NCBI GenBank assembly: GCA_963169105.1
Contig: OY720636.1
Coordinates: forward strand, 104,718,539-104,782,538
DNA length: 64,000 nucleotides
Reading direction: 5' to 3'
DNA from: Ceriagrion tenellum
Taxonomy: Eukaryota > Arthropoda > Insecta > Odonata > Coenagrionidae
Within the stretch, counting starts at the first letter, position 1. Each line of letters opens with the position of its first letter. The notes beneath the pieces are model-generated. The model worked only from the letters and a program-made list of their open reading frames with translations. It was not told the DNA's origin and made no database searches. Of the stretch, positions 1 through 12,529 are shown one piece after another. The position numbers and the translations under genes were made by a program.

Positions 1-320
1 TTTGCCAACTCGGGGGGTATGAAGTATAAGTATTAAGTGTAGTATGGATATCTGAAGTGCCTGATTTATTGTTTATTGGTTCTCTAATCCCAATATACAA
101 CTCCATCAACTAAATTCCCGCTACAAAAACTCGATTGGGAGAGCTGTGTGAAACTTTTACAAGTGGTTTGAGTACATCAAAATCTTGTGCCCTTCGTGAT
201 TGTGCCACGTGACTCCTTAGTTACGTGCTCGGAGTATTTTCCGTGTGGTTTCAAACACAACCCTCTGGTAGTGGAAGGACGAGAGGATATGGGAGGTGTT
301 CCAAGTATTAGGTAAGGTAG

Positions 321-380
321 TTGCTTGAGGAAATCAAGAGGTGCTTGAGGAAATCAAGAGGTGCTTGAGGAAATCAAGAG
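321..380. repeat. Short tandem repeat, 3 x 20 bp
   Basis: Three consecutive copies of GTGCTTGAGGAAATCAAGAG; the first copy differs only at its first base (T). Each unit contains the small inverted repeat CTTGAGGAAATCAAG. It lies in intron sequence with no coding context. Confidence 0.95.
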
Positions 381-1256
381 GAGGCAAAGTCGGTTGATTC
401 AGTAAAGTGATATAGAATATTGAAAACCATTTTGGCTGGGAGAATAATGAAGATAAAGGATTGAGGGAGGCCTTTTGAGTGGCATTTTGAGTTTAACTGA
501 AGGTATGTCGGAAGACGGCTGTACTGAAGAGCCTACCTGACACGTATCCTTGTCGTGGCTTGTAGTGTATTGTGGTAGGTAACCGGTTGGTGGTAATGAT
601 CCATCAAAATTCAGCCTCAACCGAAAGATAACCCAATGATAATCGTGAGGGAAAACTCCGCCGACGTTCTCGTCTACTTCTTCCAAGTCGCCCATCTCTC
701 ATTGGTGTGTGCGGGTAGTAAGAACTGTGACTGCAAAACAGGTAGCAAAGATTACAGATCGGGGCACGGTTGGCAGTAGCGACGACGAAAGATCTATGAT
801 TGCTCATCCGATATGAGGTGCGGGGAAGCCGAGAGTTTTCGTTTGTGGAAGGGGAGTCAGTGGGTGCGAGTCGCGCTTCAGGACGCATTCGGGATGGTGC
901 GGGTGTCGGGGCGTGAAATCGAGGTGCAGTCGGGGAAGGGAGTCTGAACGTATTCCCCTTCCTCCCTTGCCGCACCCAAGGGCGCATCACAGACGTATTC
1001 TGGACTGTTAAACGGCCCATATCCTATTAGCGACATCCTCCCCTTACCTCTTGGCCAGTGGCCATTGTCGTTCGTGGCGGCTTTTGCCATGGTAGTGTGT
1101 GACGTGTCGATGGAGCAAGTACACGCAGGATCTCAAGCCTCGGGTAATACCCTCTCTGTCGAGTTTTGCTAGTGCTACCAAGTCCTGCGATTTCTAGACT
1201 CCCTAAACAAAAGTAGTTCGATTCTCAAGGACAAAAAAGCGAGGCTGGTGATTAAA

Positions 1257-1347
1257 GTGCATGTCAATAGAGCATGTTTGGTGATCTTCACCCCCTGCCA
1301 CACACCCTCGTGGTGGCTCGAAGGGTATCACGTAGATGTAGAGTTGG
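1257..1347 (+). mobile_element. Solitary 3' end of a CR1/L2-like LINE
   Basis: About 90 bp in sense orientation: a C-rich segment, the stem-loop CCCCTGCCACACACCC / GGTGGCTCG, and the tail ATCACGTAGATGTAG. The reverse complement of 1766-1860 matches it almost base for base, so both are 3' ends of one family in opposite orientation. The family is assigned from the copy at 40842-41643, where the same 3' end follows a reverse-transcriptase C-terminus. No reverse-transcriptase remnant precedes this copy, so it is a severely 5'-truncated insertion. Confidence 0.7.
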
Positions 1348-2218
1348 AGGACACAAACTCGAGCAAGTAGAGCATTTTAATTACTTAGGCAGTACGCTAG
1401 AAGAAAACGGACATAGTAGCATAGACATACATAACAGGAAAATTGGGTAAGGATGTGAAGAAATGGCTGGTGAAGAGCTTGATATGAAGCGCAGCGTTGT
1501 ATGGTGCAGAAACGAGGACCATCCGAAAGGAGTTCGAGAATCGGCTGCAGGCATTTGAGATGTGGGTGTGGTCGAAGGATGGAGAAGGTGATGTGGACGG
1601 AGAGGAAGACTAACGAGGAAGTACTTGGTGGGGGACGAAAGGAAAATAATTAATGAAATTCGATATCGGCAGAGTAGGTGGCTGGAGGATGTAGTAAGGG
1701 GCTAGGGGTTGCTCAAGAATGCGATAGAGGGAAGAATGCTGGGCAAGCGAGGAAGAAGGAGAATACATCTACATCTACGTGATACCCTGCGAGCCACCAC
1801 GAGGGTGTGTGGCAGCGGGTGAAAATCACCAAACATGCACTATTGACATGCAAGTAGGATATTTAAGGGAGATATGCTAGATAATAGGGTCACATAGAGC
1901 TAGATGTTTAGTATCTACATAGTAAGGAAGGGATTATTGGTTGTTATTACATGCATCATGCACTACAGACTAACTATATTTCACCTACCTATCCCTTTGC
2001 GACGCTGCCTATTGTTCTCTCTTATAGTACGAGGGAAAAATGACATTTTAAATCTATCGGTACGACAATCTATCTAGAATAGGTTTCATGGACAGGATGA
2101 AGAGGGGCAGGTTGTATGCTGAGGCGCAATAGGATATACTAGAGATAGATAGGCCCCGGAAAGTGTAGAAAACCTGGAAGAGATTCTCTGATATCCAATA
2201 AAACCTACCTTAACCAGT
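1348..2218 (+). pseudogene. LINE reverse-transcriptase C-terminal remnant, interrupted
   Basis: Reading across stops and shifts, 1348-1765 gives the post-polymerase segment common in insect LINEs, with YLGSTLEENG, then ALYGAETRTIRKEFENRLQAFEMWVW, which is cited here only in parts: YGAETRT and FEMWVW are the key blocks. The end of the same reading frame resumes at 2082-2218 (GFMDRMKRGRLYAEAQ, then the NLP-PVE region). The same family is present at 43130-43560 and 46414-46844. Many stops make it a dead copy. A separate LINE sits inside it at 1766-2075. Confidence 0.75.
1766..2075 (-). mobile_element. 5'-truncated CR1/L2-like LINE nested in an older LINE
   Basis: On the + strand it opens with CATCTACATCTACGTGATA and the stem-loop, which is the 3' end of the family read on the minus strand. 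It is flanked by AGAATA at 1760-1765 and again at 2076-2081, a 6-bp target duplication. Removing it rejoins the host LINE in the arrangement seen uninterrupted at about 43400-43440 (GAGAATAGGCTT). Length is about 310 bp, with no usable open frame. Confidence 0.75.
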
Positions 2219-3761
2219 AGAATACTTTTTTTTTAAATCAAGACGGCGAGAGTATGGGAATGTAGCAGTCAGATGTTTTCCACGAAATTGGAACTTTCAC
2301 TTGTCCACAAGCATTTTATTTCCTTTTCCACGTGCTGTTTCCTTACGGCTCGGCTCACCAAATAAGTGAAAACATCACTTTTCTACCCGAAAGGGTGCTG
2401 AATCAGTGACGGTAGAACTCGGCGAGTGGAAAAATAAACGGTGTGTGAAAATCGCTGATCGGGCTAGAAGGGGCAGTTCATTTACATGTATGGGCACCAA
2501 ATTCTCAGAATGATCTGGAAATCACTCTTATGGTCAAGCTCCAAGAGTCTTCTCATTGGTGTGAACCAGGAACACCCAGTTAATACCCAAAAGTGGATCC
2601 GATTGACCACAGCGCCTTATTTGACCAAAGAGTGAAGGTAGTTCTCATTGCTCCATCATGTTACAAACTTCGAGTAAAATCTTGAAGCATTATTGATGCT
2701 ACCAGAAATACATTAATGCATGGTGCAATAATGTAAGCTTCTGTTTCCACGAACGCTGTTGACATTAGAAGCTATTTGGATATCAATCCTCTTGGGACTC
2801 GTAAAATTGTTGGCTCGGAACAAAAAGTGTTTCGTTACTCAGTGAACGTGGTAATGCCTTCACCATCTCGGTTGAAAATTGTCAATGAAGTATGTCTTAT
2901 GTGTCAATGAAGTCTCTGGAGTTTTAGTCAAATATTTTATGGTTAAATTCCGACATATCGTCAAATTATTGGAATCTTATGATAATAGATTTTTTGCGGA
3001 ATGGCTGAAGAAGTCTCGTGTGATGCCGTTGCTGGTTGTACTAGTTTTCCAACTCTTTCTCGCAGTTAATGAGTCGACTATGTGGTAGGAGTGTACACAA
3101 AGTCTGAAAGTATATTTGTGCCCCTTCTCCGTTCGAGTTTGCACAAAAGAAATTGGCTTATTGTCTGCTGGCTGCGTTTTCATTTTGAATGGAGAGAGCG
3201 GTTTTTTAGAGCGTTCAAACCTTCCCCTCTCCCTTCCTTCCCCACTCCCGTCCGGCGGCGGGAACTGTTTTTTCCAACCCATGGCCCTATACCGATTCCA
3301 GCGGATATCCTCTTAACCCGTAACGCATTTACACGATTTTGGCCGTATCTATGATCGTTTGCTCTAATTATAATTTTGTGCCAAATAACTAGAAAACAGA
3401 CGTGACGTGATGGGCTGATTTTTTTTAATTTTAGGTCTTGGCGGTATGTGTGCCGCTTTCTCGCAATGTCTATGTTCAGTGCATGACGATAGTCAAATAT
3501 CTGTACACTGAAGAAGGAAAAGGAATTTAACCGAAAAGTTTCATCTCTTGCACCAGTTTACTGCGTAACTTCTCGTAATTAAGGTTGCTCGTAATCATCT
3601 TTTGCCTGGTTACAGATAGACGATTTTTACTGAGGAAAACTCATCCATTAAATTTTATTCTAATGCTACTTATGCAGGAAAGAGGCACTTTATCATCATC
3701 TGGCTGAGTCATTTCATAGATAATCCTTTGTGGGCTTTGGTGTTTAGCAGTTTTAAAATTT

Positions 3762-3839
3762 AAGGTAGTTTGAGCTATCATTTTTCCTAGAAATTCAATA
3801 AATTTTGTCTCATTTTGAAGAAAGATATCTCACCCTTCC
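3762..3839 (+). repeat. Dispersed 78-bp repeat (partner at 28850-28928)
   Basis: AAGGTAGTTTGAGC, then AGAAATTCAATAAATTT, GTCTCATTTTGAAG and AGATATCTCACCC are all found in the same order in the reverse complement of 28850-28928, with about ten scattered differences. Two copies in inverted orientation 25 kb apart point to an interspersed repeat whose family I do not recognise. A SINE follows directly. Confidence 0.7.
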
Positions 3840-3863
3840 AAAAATATATAAATAAAAAATTTT

Positions 3864-4042
3864 CCGGCCTCGGTGGCGGCGGGGTAAGGTCCTCGCCTTC
3901 CAAACCGAAGATCGCGGGTACGAGTCCCGTCTGGGTAGGATATTTACACCTCCCTGGGGATGGTTGTGTGTGTTCGTCCATGTATTAAATACCTAGTAAT
4001 TGGCTTCGGCCTTTAGGTATAAAGAAATTATTATTATTAATA
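3864..4042 (+). mobile_element. tRNA-derived SINE
   Basis: The head resembles a tRNA: CGGTGGCGGCGGGGTAAGG stands where an A box would be, and GGGTACGAGTCCCGTC is a good B box of RNA polymerase III. The body contains GGCTTCGGCC, and the element ends in a short (ATT)n tail at about 4028-4042. No full cloverleaf folds, so this is not a tRNA gene. Boundaries are approximate. Confidence 0.7.
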
Positions 4043-5201
4043 TCAAAATAGCAGCCCCTATGCTCACTACTTTCCGAAATATTTGCTAACAAATATCGGC
4101 CGTTTTACATGAGAAATGGTACGTGTATCCACTCCACAGATACATTATTTAAAAAATGAAAAACTTCTGGCGCCTAGATTTCGTCAAAATAATTACAGTG
4201 TGCGGTTTGAATGCTTTCTCAGTTATTTTTTTAAATAAATCAATTTGTCAACGCTGAAATTTTTCAGAATCACAAAAAATCTGCCGTTACGAAAGAGTTT
4301 TAAACGTACCGAGTGAAAAAAACGAGTCGAGTTGAAGATATATAGATATTTTTACTTAATTACGTAAAATTTTAGTCATATTAAAGTATGTTCTTGCACC
4401 TTTAATAATGCAATATTTAATTCATACTTCCTTGAGCTGCTGAAATTAAAACATACAGTTCCAATATGGTATCCATTATGACAAGGGAACTGTCGCGCTC
4501 AGTCAACCTAAATCACGAAGATTTGTTCGAGGGATACGGGAGGAAGTTATGGTTGGGGTTCTGTTTGCTCTTCGTTTGTGGTTCTCGGGGGAAAAAATCT
4601 TCCATCTTCTCCTTCCCTTCCTTCTCCCATTTTCGGCTTCCTGAAGTGTGCCCTTAATAGACATAGTCGCGCTTCTATCCTATTCCATAGAGACCCTTGC
4701 TCAGTGAGTGTCCCTCCCATGTTGTATACCACTGATGTGACCAGGTGGTCTCCGTGGCTTCTCGCTCTCCTCAAGCCACCGCCTCTCCACCACACCTGTC
4801 CCTCCGCATCAATTCCCCTCCGGTAGTCATACACTCTCTGCCCGTACCTACCAAAGGGTCGGTTGCGTCACGTCGGTTCCCGCTTCTGTGGGCGGTTCAA
4901 GGACTCCAACGGCTGTGTCGGGGGGCAGAGGGGGAGGGGTAAGCGAGAGCCTCCGTGCTTTCCCGCCTTCCACACAGTCGTGGCTTGCCGGCGTTCCGTA
5001 GCGGTCGCAGAGTTTGTTTACCGCGCGTGTCTCTCAAAATACTTTTCCCTTTACAAACACGCCCCTTTTACCCGAGTGTGTTCCCCAGTGTAGTGTTTTA
5101 ATGGGAAATCCTCTATGATTGGTTCGCGTGTGTGGTGATTCGAGGAGTGGTGCGTGTTGATATTAAATGTGGATTTTCTGTTCCCTCTCTCCCCCTTGAA
5201 G

Positions 5202-5389
5202 ATCTCGTGCACCGCTGGGAGATGTTGGAGTCCCGTGTGGAAGAGTGTCATCAGGCTCGCCTGCTTCGTCAGGAGATAGCGGCGATGAGGGACGCTATGG
5301 TGGCTCCTTCGGTGGGCAGGATACGCAACGGAAGGGTGGAAGACCTCCAGAACCGGAAGGAGTTGGAGAGGAGGATTCAAGAGGTCAAG
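5202..5389 (+). CDS. klar: Klarsicht-like KASH protein, internal exon
   Basis: 188-nt internal exon between AG (5200-5201) and GTAAGG (5390). It starts with the last two bases of a split codon and ends in phase 0. It encodes about 62 residues, beginning LVHRWEMLESRVEE and ending KELERRIQEVK: charged, heptad-like and strongly helical, as in a spectrin-type or coiled-coil segment of the cytoplasmic rod. It joins in frame to 35561. Gene identity comes from the downstream KASH exon, not from this exon alone. Undetected small phase-0 exons in the following 30-kb intron cannot be excluded. The N-terminal coding exons lie outside the window. Confidence 0.75.
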
Positions 5390-8160
5390 GTAAGGAGACT
5401 TTATGGCTGGTTCTAACCCTGGGTCATTTCCTCATATCGGAGGGTGCGAAAGTTGAACTGATTGTATGGATAACATGCTCTGAATATTAATTAATCTGTG
5501 TACTCTCGTAAATAAATGACAATGGGTGACTGTTTGTCATTCATTCTGCTGTTTAAAGTCAATTTATGATCCGTCGTGGCACTTTTGTTTGTAGGCATAA
5601 CTCCATGCCGGTAACCACGCCCGTGCAAGTTAATGAATGAACATGTCGTCAGGGTATTACTCGACGCATATGCCTGCATTACAGCTGAGCGTTCATATAC
5701 GGTATGGTCATTCTCATCAGCAGGGTGAATTTATACTCAGCTCTTTTGTTGTTCACCGTTTCTATAGTTTAGAAGATGTTTTCTATTGTTTCTCTAAATT
5801 TAAAAGCATTTTATGCCGCCTTTCATAAAGAGACTCATGAATGGAGTAATTGTTGGCAACAGTTTTCAATTTAATCGGAAGAATCTAGAAATCTGTTATA
5901 AATTTGTCTTTCTCGATTTATCGAATTTTTTTATTTTCTTCTTTCGGAAACCTAATCGTAATATTTGCTACGGGAAAGTGGTTTGAAATCACGCAAAGCG
6001 AATTCTTTTTATGCATGAAAAACGTGTGAATGACCTTTCCTAAATGATTCCTGGGGCTCTTTATTTGAATGTTCCACCTCTCCTTAAGTGTTCATAAAAG
6101 CAGTGGTTAATAAATATAAAACTTTGTTGATGAAATACACGATAATTTTGTTTATTGATAGTTTGATTGTTTTAGTAGCTGTCTTTCACTCTAGTTTGTT
6201 TTGAGATCGTGCTACTTATTTAAACAGCAAAGGAAAATGGCGTGTTCTTGTAGGCAATGTGTCTTTGCAGTCGTTTGATCCGGGGCTTGTGCTTTCACTC
6301 ATGTGTTGATGGGAGTAAAAAATTCCCAGAACAATTAACTGCAAACTCAATGCTTAATGCGGCTGCGGGAACGGATATTATGAGTTTGTTTTCGTGGCGC
6401 TTCTCAAGGAAGTGGAAATTGAAGTTTACACTGCTTCAGTGGCGAATGAGGAACAATTCAGAAACTCGTCTTTCCGGAGAAAGTATTGCTAGCAGAACTC
6501 ATCATTCATTCATTGTCGGTTTCTCTTTGTGATATTTATTTGGTGTCTTCTTGGAAAATTGTGTAGTTTTCCCGTGTGACTTTTGTACGCGAGGAGATGA
6601 CTTTACCGAGGGAATCAAGTGGCTATCATAATGACTTATTATTCCTTTGAGTTAATCATTTGCTTCGGATATATGAACGATTTCTCTTGGCCGTGACTGT
6701 GATCGTTCCATACCATTCATATTTCTTTTCCATAATGCTTATGAATATTTAGCGTTATACCTTGAAATCTTGATCCCTGGATTCATAAAATAGTAATAAA
6801 AATTGCAATTATCTTAAGTAATTTTTTTTACATTTTAAGTCTTTTGCGAATGTGGTGGTTTACACAACTTCGCTTTAATGTTGAGGACCTCATTTTCTTC
6901 GGTTATTTTAATGATTTCCCTGGTCATGCAAGTTGTCATTTTGTATTATTTTTAATTTATTTCGGTAATGCGGATGATTATCATGTGGCATGCTTTAAAA
7001 TCCCTTAGTCCCGCTTTCTAAAATAATTATAAAAAGTTCCATTCTCGAAAGTAAAATATATTAACAATAAAAAAATCGAGAGTCGACTAATGAATTATTA
7101 ATATCTGCGAGTCATACTCGATGACGATGCATCCAGTCAATTTGTATTACACCGATCAATTTCTCGTCGAAAAACGGAAGAGAAACCGGATCGTAATGGT
7201 GGGTTTAGAAAAATTGATTGCACGTACGTCTTTAGGGCATTTTCACGCAGACTTTGAAGCGCATGGGAGTGACCGTAATAAAATTTTCCGTCCCTCTCCG
7301 CATGCATGGGTCCGGGAGGAGTTTGGTGATCGCGTTCCTAGCGATACCGTTGCGGGAAAGATCGCAAAATTACAGGAGGCCAGGCGTTCAAAGAATGCCA
7401 GGAGTAAACGGAGCGATCAAATTCGGCCCTCCTCCCGTGGAGGCTGATATTTTTTTATCGAGGTGCCAATGCGTTCTGCTGGGGAGCGGATGGGAGTTAG
7501 CGGATGATGTTGCCGCATCATTTCCCACGCGTCGGTGGGAAACTGGGAAGAGCTCCCGGCAGCGACCAAATTCTTGCATCATTAGATTTTCAGATGAAGT
7601 CGTTTGTTGCCGTCGACTAGATGATGTTCTCATGTATTTATATCGCGTATTACAATGGAGTCGCAACGGGTATATGATTCGATGGAGCACATTTTGACGT
7701 GCACTTGAACTGATTATGATATTTAATCTACATATACATTATACATATAACTTCGAGAGTCACTGAAGGGGCGTGTGGCTAGGGTGGGCTTAGTCATGGC
7801 CGTCTTTATAGCTGGATGGCTCAGTGCACAAGTTGTGAAGATTAAATGAATAAGGGAAAGAAATTGGAATAGATTAAGGTCGAAAAGTGATATTTGTGTT
7901 TACGGACTGTCTTAATTCTTACGCTGATTTTTGGAAGTTAGGAAGTCTATGTCAAAGACACTTCGGTGATCATTTTGTTTCTTCCGACCATGCTGTTATA
8001 AGTGAAATCAGTTGTATTCTAAACACTGAAATGTTTGCAGTATATAAGGTGGATTTTATTATGCTTTATTATAATGCAGTTATTCTGTGTAGTTACGCTT
8101 TAGACTATAAACTTTATTGGTAGATACTTAATGTGATCGAAATATTTAGGTATTGAGGAT

Positions 8161-9340
8161 TCATGTTACATCAGAAATTTTCAGTGGACTTTTCAATTGA
8201 CTTGACGAATGGACCGACGTATGTTTCAGTAGACTAAGAAAGCAGTATCGCGCTTTTATGATATTACACGGTAGCATGCGGTACGCTATGACGCGGTTAA
8301 CATTATTCAACACATTTTACTGTGATGAAAAAACTCGATATACGCCCGCGTCACATAAACGAATCTAATACCGAAAACGGGGGAGTTCTTTTTATAGGGA
8401 ATTGTATTTCTCCCAAGAATTGTAATCAATGCCCTTCAAATGTCATCATTGTATCTGTAATCGGTGGCGATTTCCATTAATAATTCATGAAATGTAAGCA
8501 TGGGAAGCTGCGTGTTATGAATGAGGTAGCTTCTAACTATTCGGCGGGTCGGCTGTTCTCTTAGAATCACTCAAAAGAACTCCACGCCTGGGACTCAATT
8601 TCGTTACAATGCAGTTTTCCATGTATGGTCCGATTACTGTGCGGTATGTCTCAATGGTATTCATTTATTTAACTACATTATTTTGCATTGAGTTTGGCTG
8701 TGCATGGTTTGGTAATACGGCCTCTGTGGAATGAGGGTCTGCATAGACCGGAAGCTTTTTGACCCTGTGGAGTTGGAGAAGAATTGAGGTAGTTAGATGG
8801 TCAGCGGGAAGATGAAGGAAATGATGGAAGAGAGATGAGAAAGTGGGTGGCGGTGATTCGTAGGAAATAGAAACTGTAAATAAAGAGCGTGTAGAGAAGT
8901 AAGTTCACTTTGAAGGGAGCGTCAGTGGGACGAATTTTCGGTGGGCATGTGAGAGGTAGGGAGAATTAAGTAATTTTAGACTACTTGACGAGCTGCGCCG
9001 AAATACGAGGAGCCTGAGAGAACTATAACGCTCAAGAGAAAATAGCTTTGTTCTGAAATATGAAGAAAAATACCCTACAATTGGAGTAAATATAATTAGA
9101 CGCTGTCCGAAATCCTAATAATCAATTGGTTTCATTAGAAATTTTCTGTGGAGTTTTCAATGGGCTGACATACATACTACATTACTACTAACATTAAGCT
9201 ACTACTGTACTTCTAACATTAAACACAAATGATAATCAATGGTGAATTCGTGATAAAAATTATAATGATTATTTAGTGTACATATTGTGAAATCTGTAAT
9301 CGGTGGCGATTTCTATTAATTCATGAAATGTATGCATGTT
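8161..9340. repeat. Old diverged duplication: blocks at 8161-8498 and 9129-9340
   Basis: The block AGAAATTTTC..GTGGA.TTTTCAAT occurs near 8176 and 9140. The block TCTGTAATCGGTGGCGATTTC followed by ATTCATGAAATGTA occurs near 8454 and 9293. Order and strand are the same, but the sequence between the blocks does not align, so the duplication is old or only its ends are conserved. No coding content is recognised. Confidence 0.55.
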
Positions 9341-10319
9341 AGAGGGAGGAAACGTTTCTGTAAGCATTTCCTAAACAGAGTACGCTAGCAAGTGCACGTA
9401 CAGTATGTGGTAGTCGAAGGAAGTTGTTTCATTATCAGCTCAGATTATTGTATCCTTCGACTTTCATTCTGATATCCATGATTTTTATAGTTATTTAGTC
9501 TTAAAGACTAGAAGAGTAATGTTTTTTTTCGCAATTAGAAAATATATTCCGAAAGTGAGTCATCACAACTCAGTAACGCGTCCTAGTATGGAGAGCCCGT
9601 GTTTTTGTGTTCTCAATTCTATCGAGGGTGATTATCAAGCGTTTTCCGCTCGCTGCTGAGGCGAATTCGGTCTGGAGCAGGTATGCAAAATAGGCGAAGG
9701 AGGTGCCGTGTTTGTGTGGTGGTTGGGGATGAGTAGTCGGGAGAGATAAGTGCGAATGTTCGGGTGGGGGAAGGAGGCAGGCGCCGCCGATTTGGAGGGC
9801 TGGTGTTGGTCCTGTTCAGGGTCGATTTATTCGATATGTTGCACCATCGATATATCGACTAGAAGAGGCGAAGAATCGAGATATCGAACGACCTGGGGTC
9901 CTGTTCTTTGAAGTAGATAGAGGGGGCACTCGCTTTAGTGGTCAAAGTTTGAAGCTGTTACGCGGTCCGCCATCTTTTTCCCTCTGATTTACATAGGCGC
10001 CTTCGGGCTAACGTTATAATTTTTCAATTTCACGATATTTTTCATCGCTAACTGATTTGAAATCTGCATGCATTTACTCTCTTTAAACGCATTCTTCGTG
10101 ATTATATATTTTTATTTTATTCAAATTAATATTTATCCGTGTCCCCAGAGAAAAAAACTTAGTAAAAGCGAGTGGAATGATAGCTCATAGTAACTAAAGT
10201 ATGCATTAAGGGTTACTTGCCTTAGATGCTCATCAGAAGGTGGCAATTCTTGCTTTATATCCGCTGTGTAGCTGCTGTGCTCAAAGAGGATAGGACTACC
10301 CACCAGGAAACAGTTTGTA

Positions 10320-10706
10320 AAAACATTCGTGTAGAGCGTAGCACTCCATGGATCGGAAGCATGGGCCATTGGAAAAGCTGTGCAGATAAAAATAGAAACC
10401 TAAGGTATCTGGTGCTGGAAGAGGATGCTGAATATAAAATGGACGGAAAAAATAAGAAATGATGAAGTGTACAGAGAAGTAGAAGAGGAAAGGACAATAC
10501 AAAACACCATACAGAAAAGACGAAAGAGATGGATTGGACTTACCCTGAGACACAATGGGTTTGTAAAGAACATGATTGAAGGTAAAATAGAGGGAAAGGT
10601 CACCAGAGGAAGACCCAGGAATAAGTTCGTGGACCAAATAAAGAGTATAGCACATAGGAAGGGATACGAGGAGGTAAGGGAACTAGCATTAGATAGGGAT
10701 GGGTAG
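10320..10706 (+). pseudogene. LINE reverse-transcriptase C-terminal remnant
   Basis: Conceptual translation gives SVALHGSEAWAIGKA and then, in another frame, MLNIKWTEKIRNDEVYREVE, RKRWIGLTLRHNGFVK, MIEGKIEGKVTRGRPR and EVRELALDRDG. This is the familiar region after the polymerase domain in LINEs often annotated as craniofacial-development-protein-2-like. One frameshift separates the two parts. The last 93 codons are open, so this copy is younger than its neighbours. The 5' end is truncated. Confidence 0.8.
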
Positions 10707-11304
10707 AGGGCTGCAGTCAACCAATCTTAGTATTGAACGACCAATGATGATCCGCTAACGAAGCCATGCCAATGTTATATCCTAAGACTAGTGATGAAAG
10801 ATCAGGGGGAAGCAATATGGTGGATACCTCGGTTGTCAGGTAGCACTTCGATGGCGTCATTCCATCTCTATCCACCTCAATGGTCCTGCCGCGGATGGCG
10901 AAGTCACGTGGTGGGGGGTGGCCGGGGGAGGGAGGAGGGAGAGATATTAGATGAGTGGGCGGGAGGGGAGCGCGCAACTGTGCCCATTTGGGGCGTCGCT
11001 TCCGGGTGGGGATGGGGTGGAGTGTTAAAGGGCGTGGGGTGGCAATTTTTGGAAGGAGGGGCGAGGGAGCTTTTTTTTAAAAGTGTGGTGGGTTTTGGGG
11101 GAGGTGGCCTCCCGTGGAGCCAGCAGGGGTGGGTGGATATGACTCCAAAGGGTGTGGTGTACGTGAGGCCCCTTTGAATTGGAGTTTTATAGGCCTGGGG
11201 TGCGCGGCGGTATTTTTTTACCTTTTTTTTCAAGCTACAGGTTGTAACCTTGCGACCTCGCTGATTTTCGTCGTAGGAAAAAAATCACCTTCTTGCGCGT
11301 TAAC

Positions 11305-11945
11305 GTACTATCCGCCACATGGGCGTGTGGCAGGGGGTGTTAGGACACCAGCAGTGTAAAGATGTAAGGGAAAACGTTTTGGGAGCTTAAATGGTGACGT
11401 GTATTAAGGAAGTGTATTTAGTAGAGGTCAGTTTTAATTGTTATCGCTTATTGTGCGTGGAAAGAACGAGTTGTTGTACCTATCTGTTCGGCAATATATC
11501 TCTCTTATTCTATCACTTCTGCCAGACCTAGAGATGTAGTGAGGCGTCATCATAATATTCTCTGTGTCGCTCTGAAACACACCAGTTCTGAATTTCTCAA
11601 GCAAGCTAACCCTAGCGTGTAGCATCCGAGTCCCTCGGGACTCTCACCGTAATCCCTCTAAAAGTTGTAAAATTCTATTAGTTCGCTCGTAGCTGCTTTT
11701 AACGAAGCGTGCTGCTTTTATTTGTATTTAATCATTTTTTTAGTCAAATCTTTATGACCAGGGTCCCAAGTAATCGCGGCGTATTCGAGGAGTAGCGTAA
11801 CCAGAGGGATATAGGATCTCTCTTTTACTTTTTTTCTCCGAGGACCTTCCTATTATACGCTCGATAAATCCTAGGTTCTTTAATGCTGTGCCGCATATGT
11901 TTTGTATGTGTGCTCCCCACGATATATCAGAAGTTTAGGTAATAA
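11305..11945 (-). pseudogene. CR1/L2-like LINE, C-terminal part and 3' UTR
   Basis: Read on the minus strand from 11945 down: CGTALKNLGFIERIIGR, then after a shift LLLEYAAITWDPGH, then NNSFFPRTISDNN just before a stop at about 11434. These are blocks of the reverse-transcriptase C-terminus in CR1/L2-type LINEs. The 3' UTR then leads to the family stem-loop (GCCACACGCCC / GGCGG) at about 11305-11345. Two copies share the same region: 16862-17390 and 51732-52022. Frameshifts make it inactive. Confidence 0.75.
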
Positions 11946-12529
11946 ATCGGCTTGAATCCATGTGACTTAGGTGGGCTGTGTCTTAGGTGTTTAGATGTGA
12001 ATGGAGGCAGATCGCTATTGCGCCACCGTGGCCACCGTGAAGCACGATATTCCTATCCAATGTTCTGCTACCGAAAGAACGCGTTTAATATAGACGCCTT
12101 ATAGTTTTTTGTTTTCGTTTTGTGGCGCTACAACACTCAGTAAATAAAGATTTCTCAATGACAATAATTAATTGAAATTAAGAAAATAGTTAATCGCCGA
12201 GAATTTTTCGGGATCGTCCCTTTACTTAATCACTGAGAATTTCAGCCCCAAAAGTGAAGTTTTTGCGTCATGGATGTGACTATAATAATTTTGTGATTCT
12301 TACTACATATTGACTCTTAAATTAGCTTTTGCATCGGGTCTCCACAAGTACCAGTGAATAATCTCGCTTATACTACCTTAAAGATTTCTGGTCACCCAAC
12401 CTGTGATAAAATACTACATCGTGGGTGTAGGACCGGGAATCGTTTGCGATTTCACCCTGAATTCCCGTTCGCATTGTGTGTATATGTCTCTGCAATTTTT
12501 TTTTTCGGTGGTCGGTGACAGCTCCAGCC

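Larger units (their letters stand above)
1..5201 (+). other. klar: 3' part of an intron of the KASH gene (5' end outside window)
   Basis: This stretch ends in a pyrimidine-rich acceptor (CCCTCTCTCCCCCTTGAAG) at 5183-5201 directly before the first recognisable coding exon. I found no exon in it. It holds a 20-bp triplet repeat, LINE fragments, a dispersed repeat and a SINE, listed separately. The rest, mainly 381-1256, 2219-3761 and 4043-5201, shows nothing I can assign. Short open frames in the GC-richer part at 604-1020 (minus) and 4547-4942 have no recognisable domain. A 5' exon of an alternative isoform could be hidden here, but nothing shows it. Confidence 0.6.

Noticed and set aside
604..1020. 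138-codon minus frame as a gene
   Set aside because: GC-rich local composition, Arg/Pro/Ser-rich translation without a domain, overlapping frames on the same strand, and no splice or promoter context.
8740..9060. Possible LINE remnant with GGRxxxRGR-like codons
   Set aside because: A few purine-rich blocks resemble LINE C-termini, but no block of more than a few residues can be aligned with the other copies.
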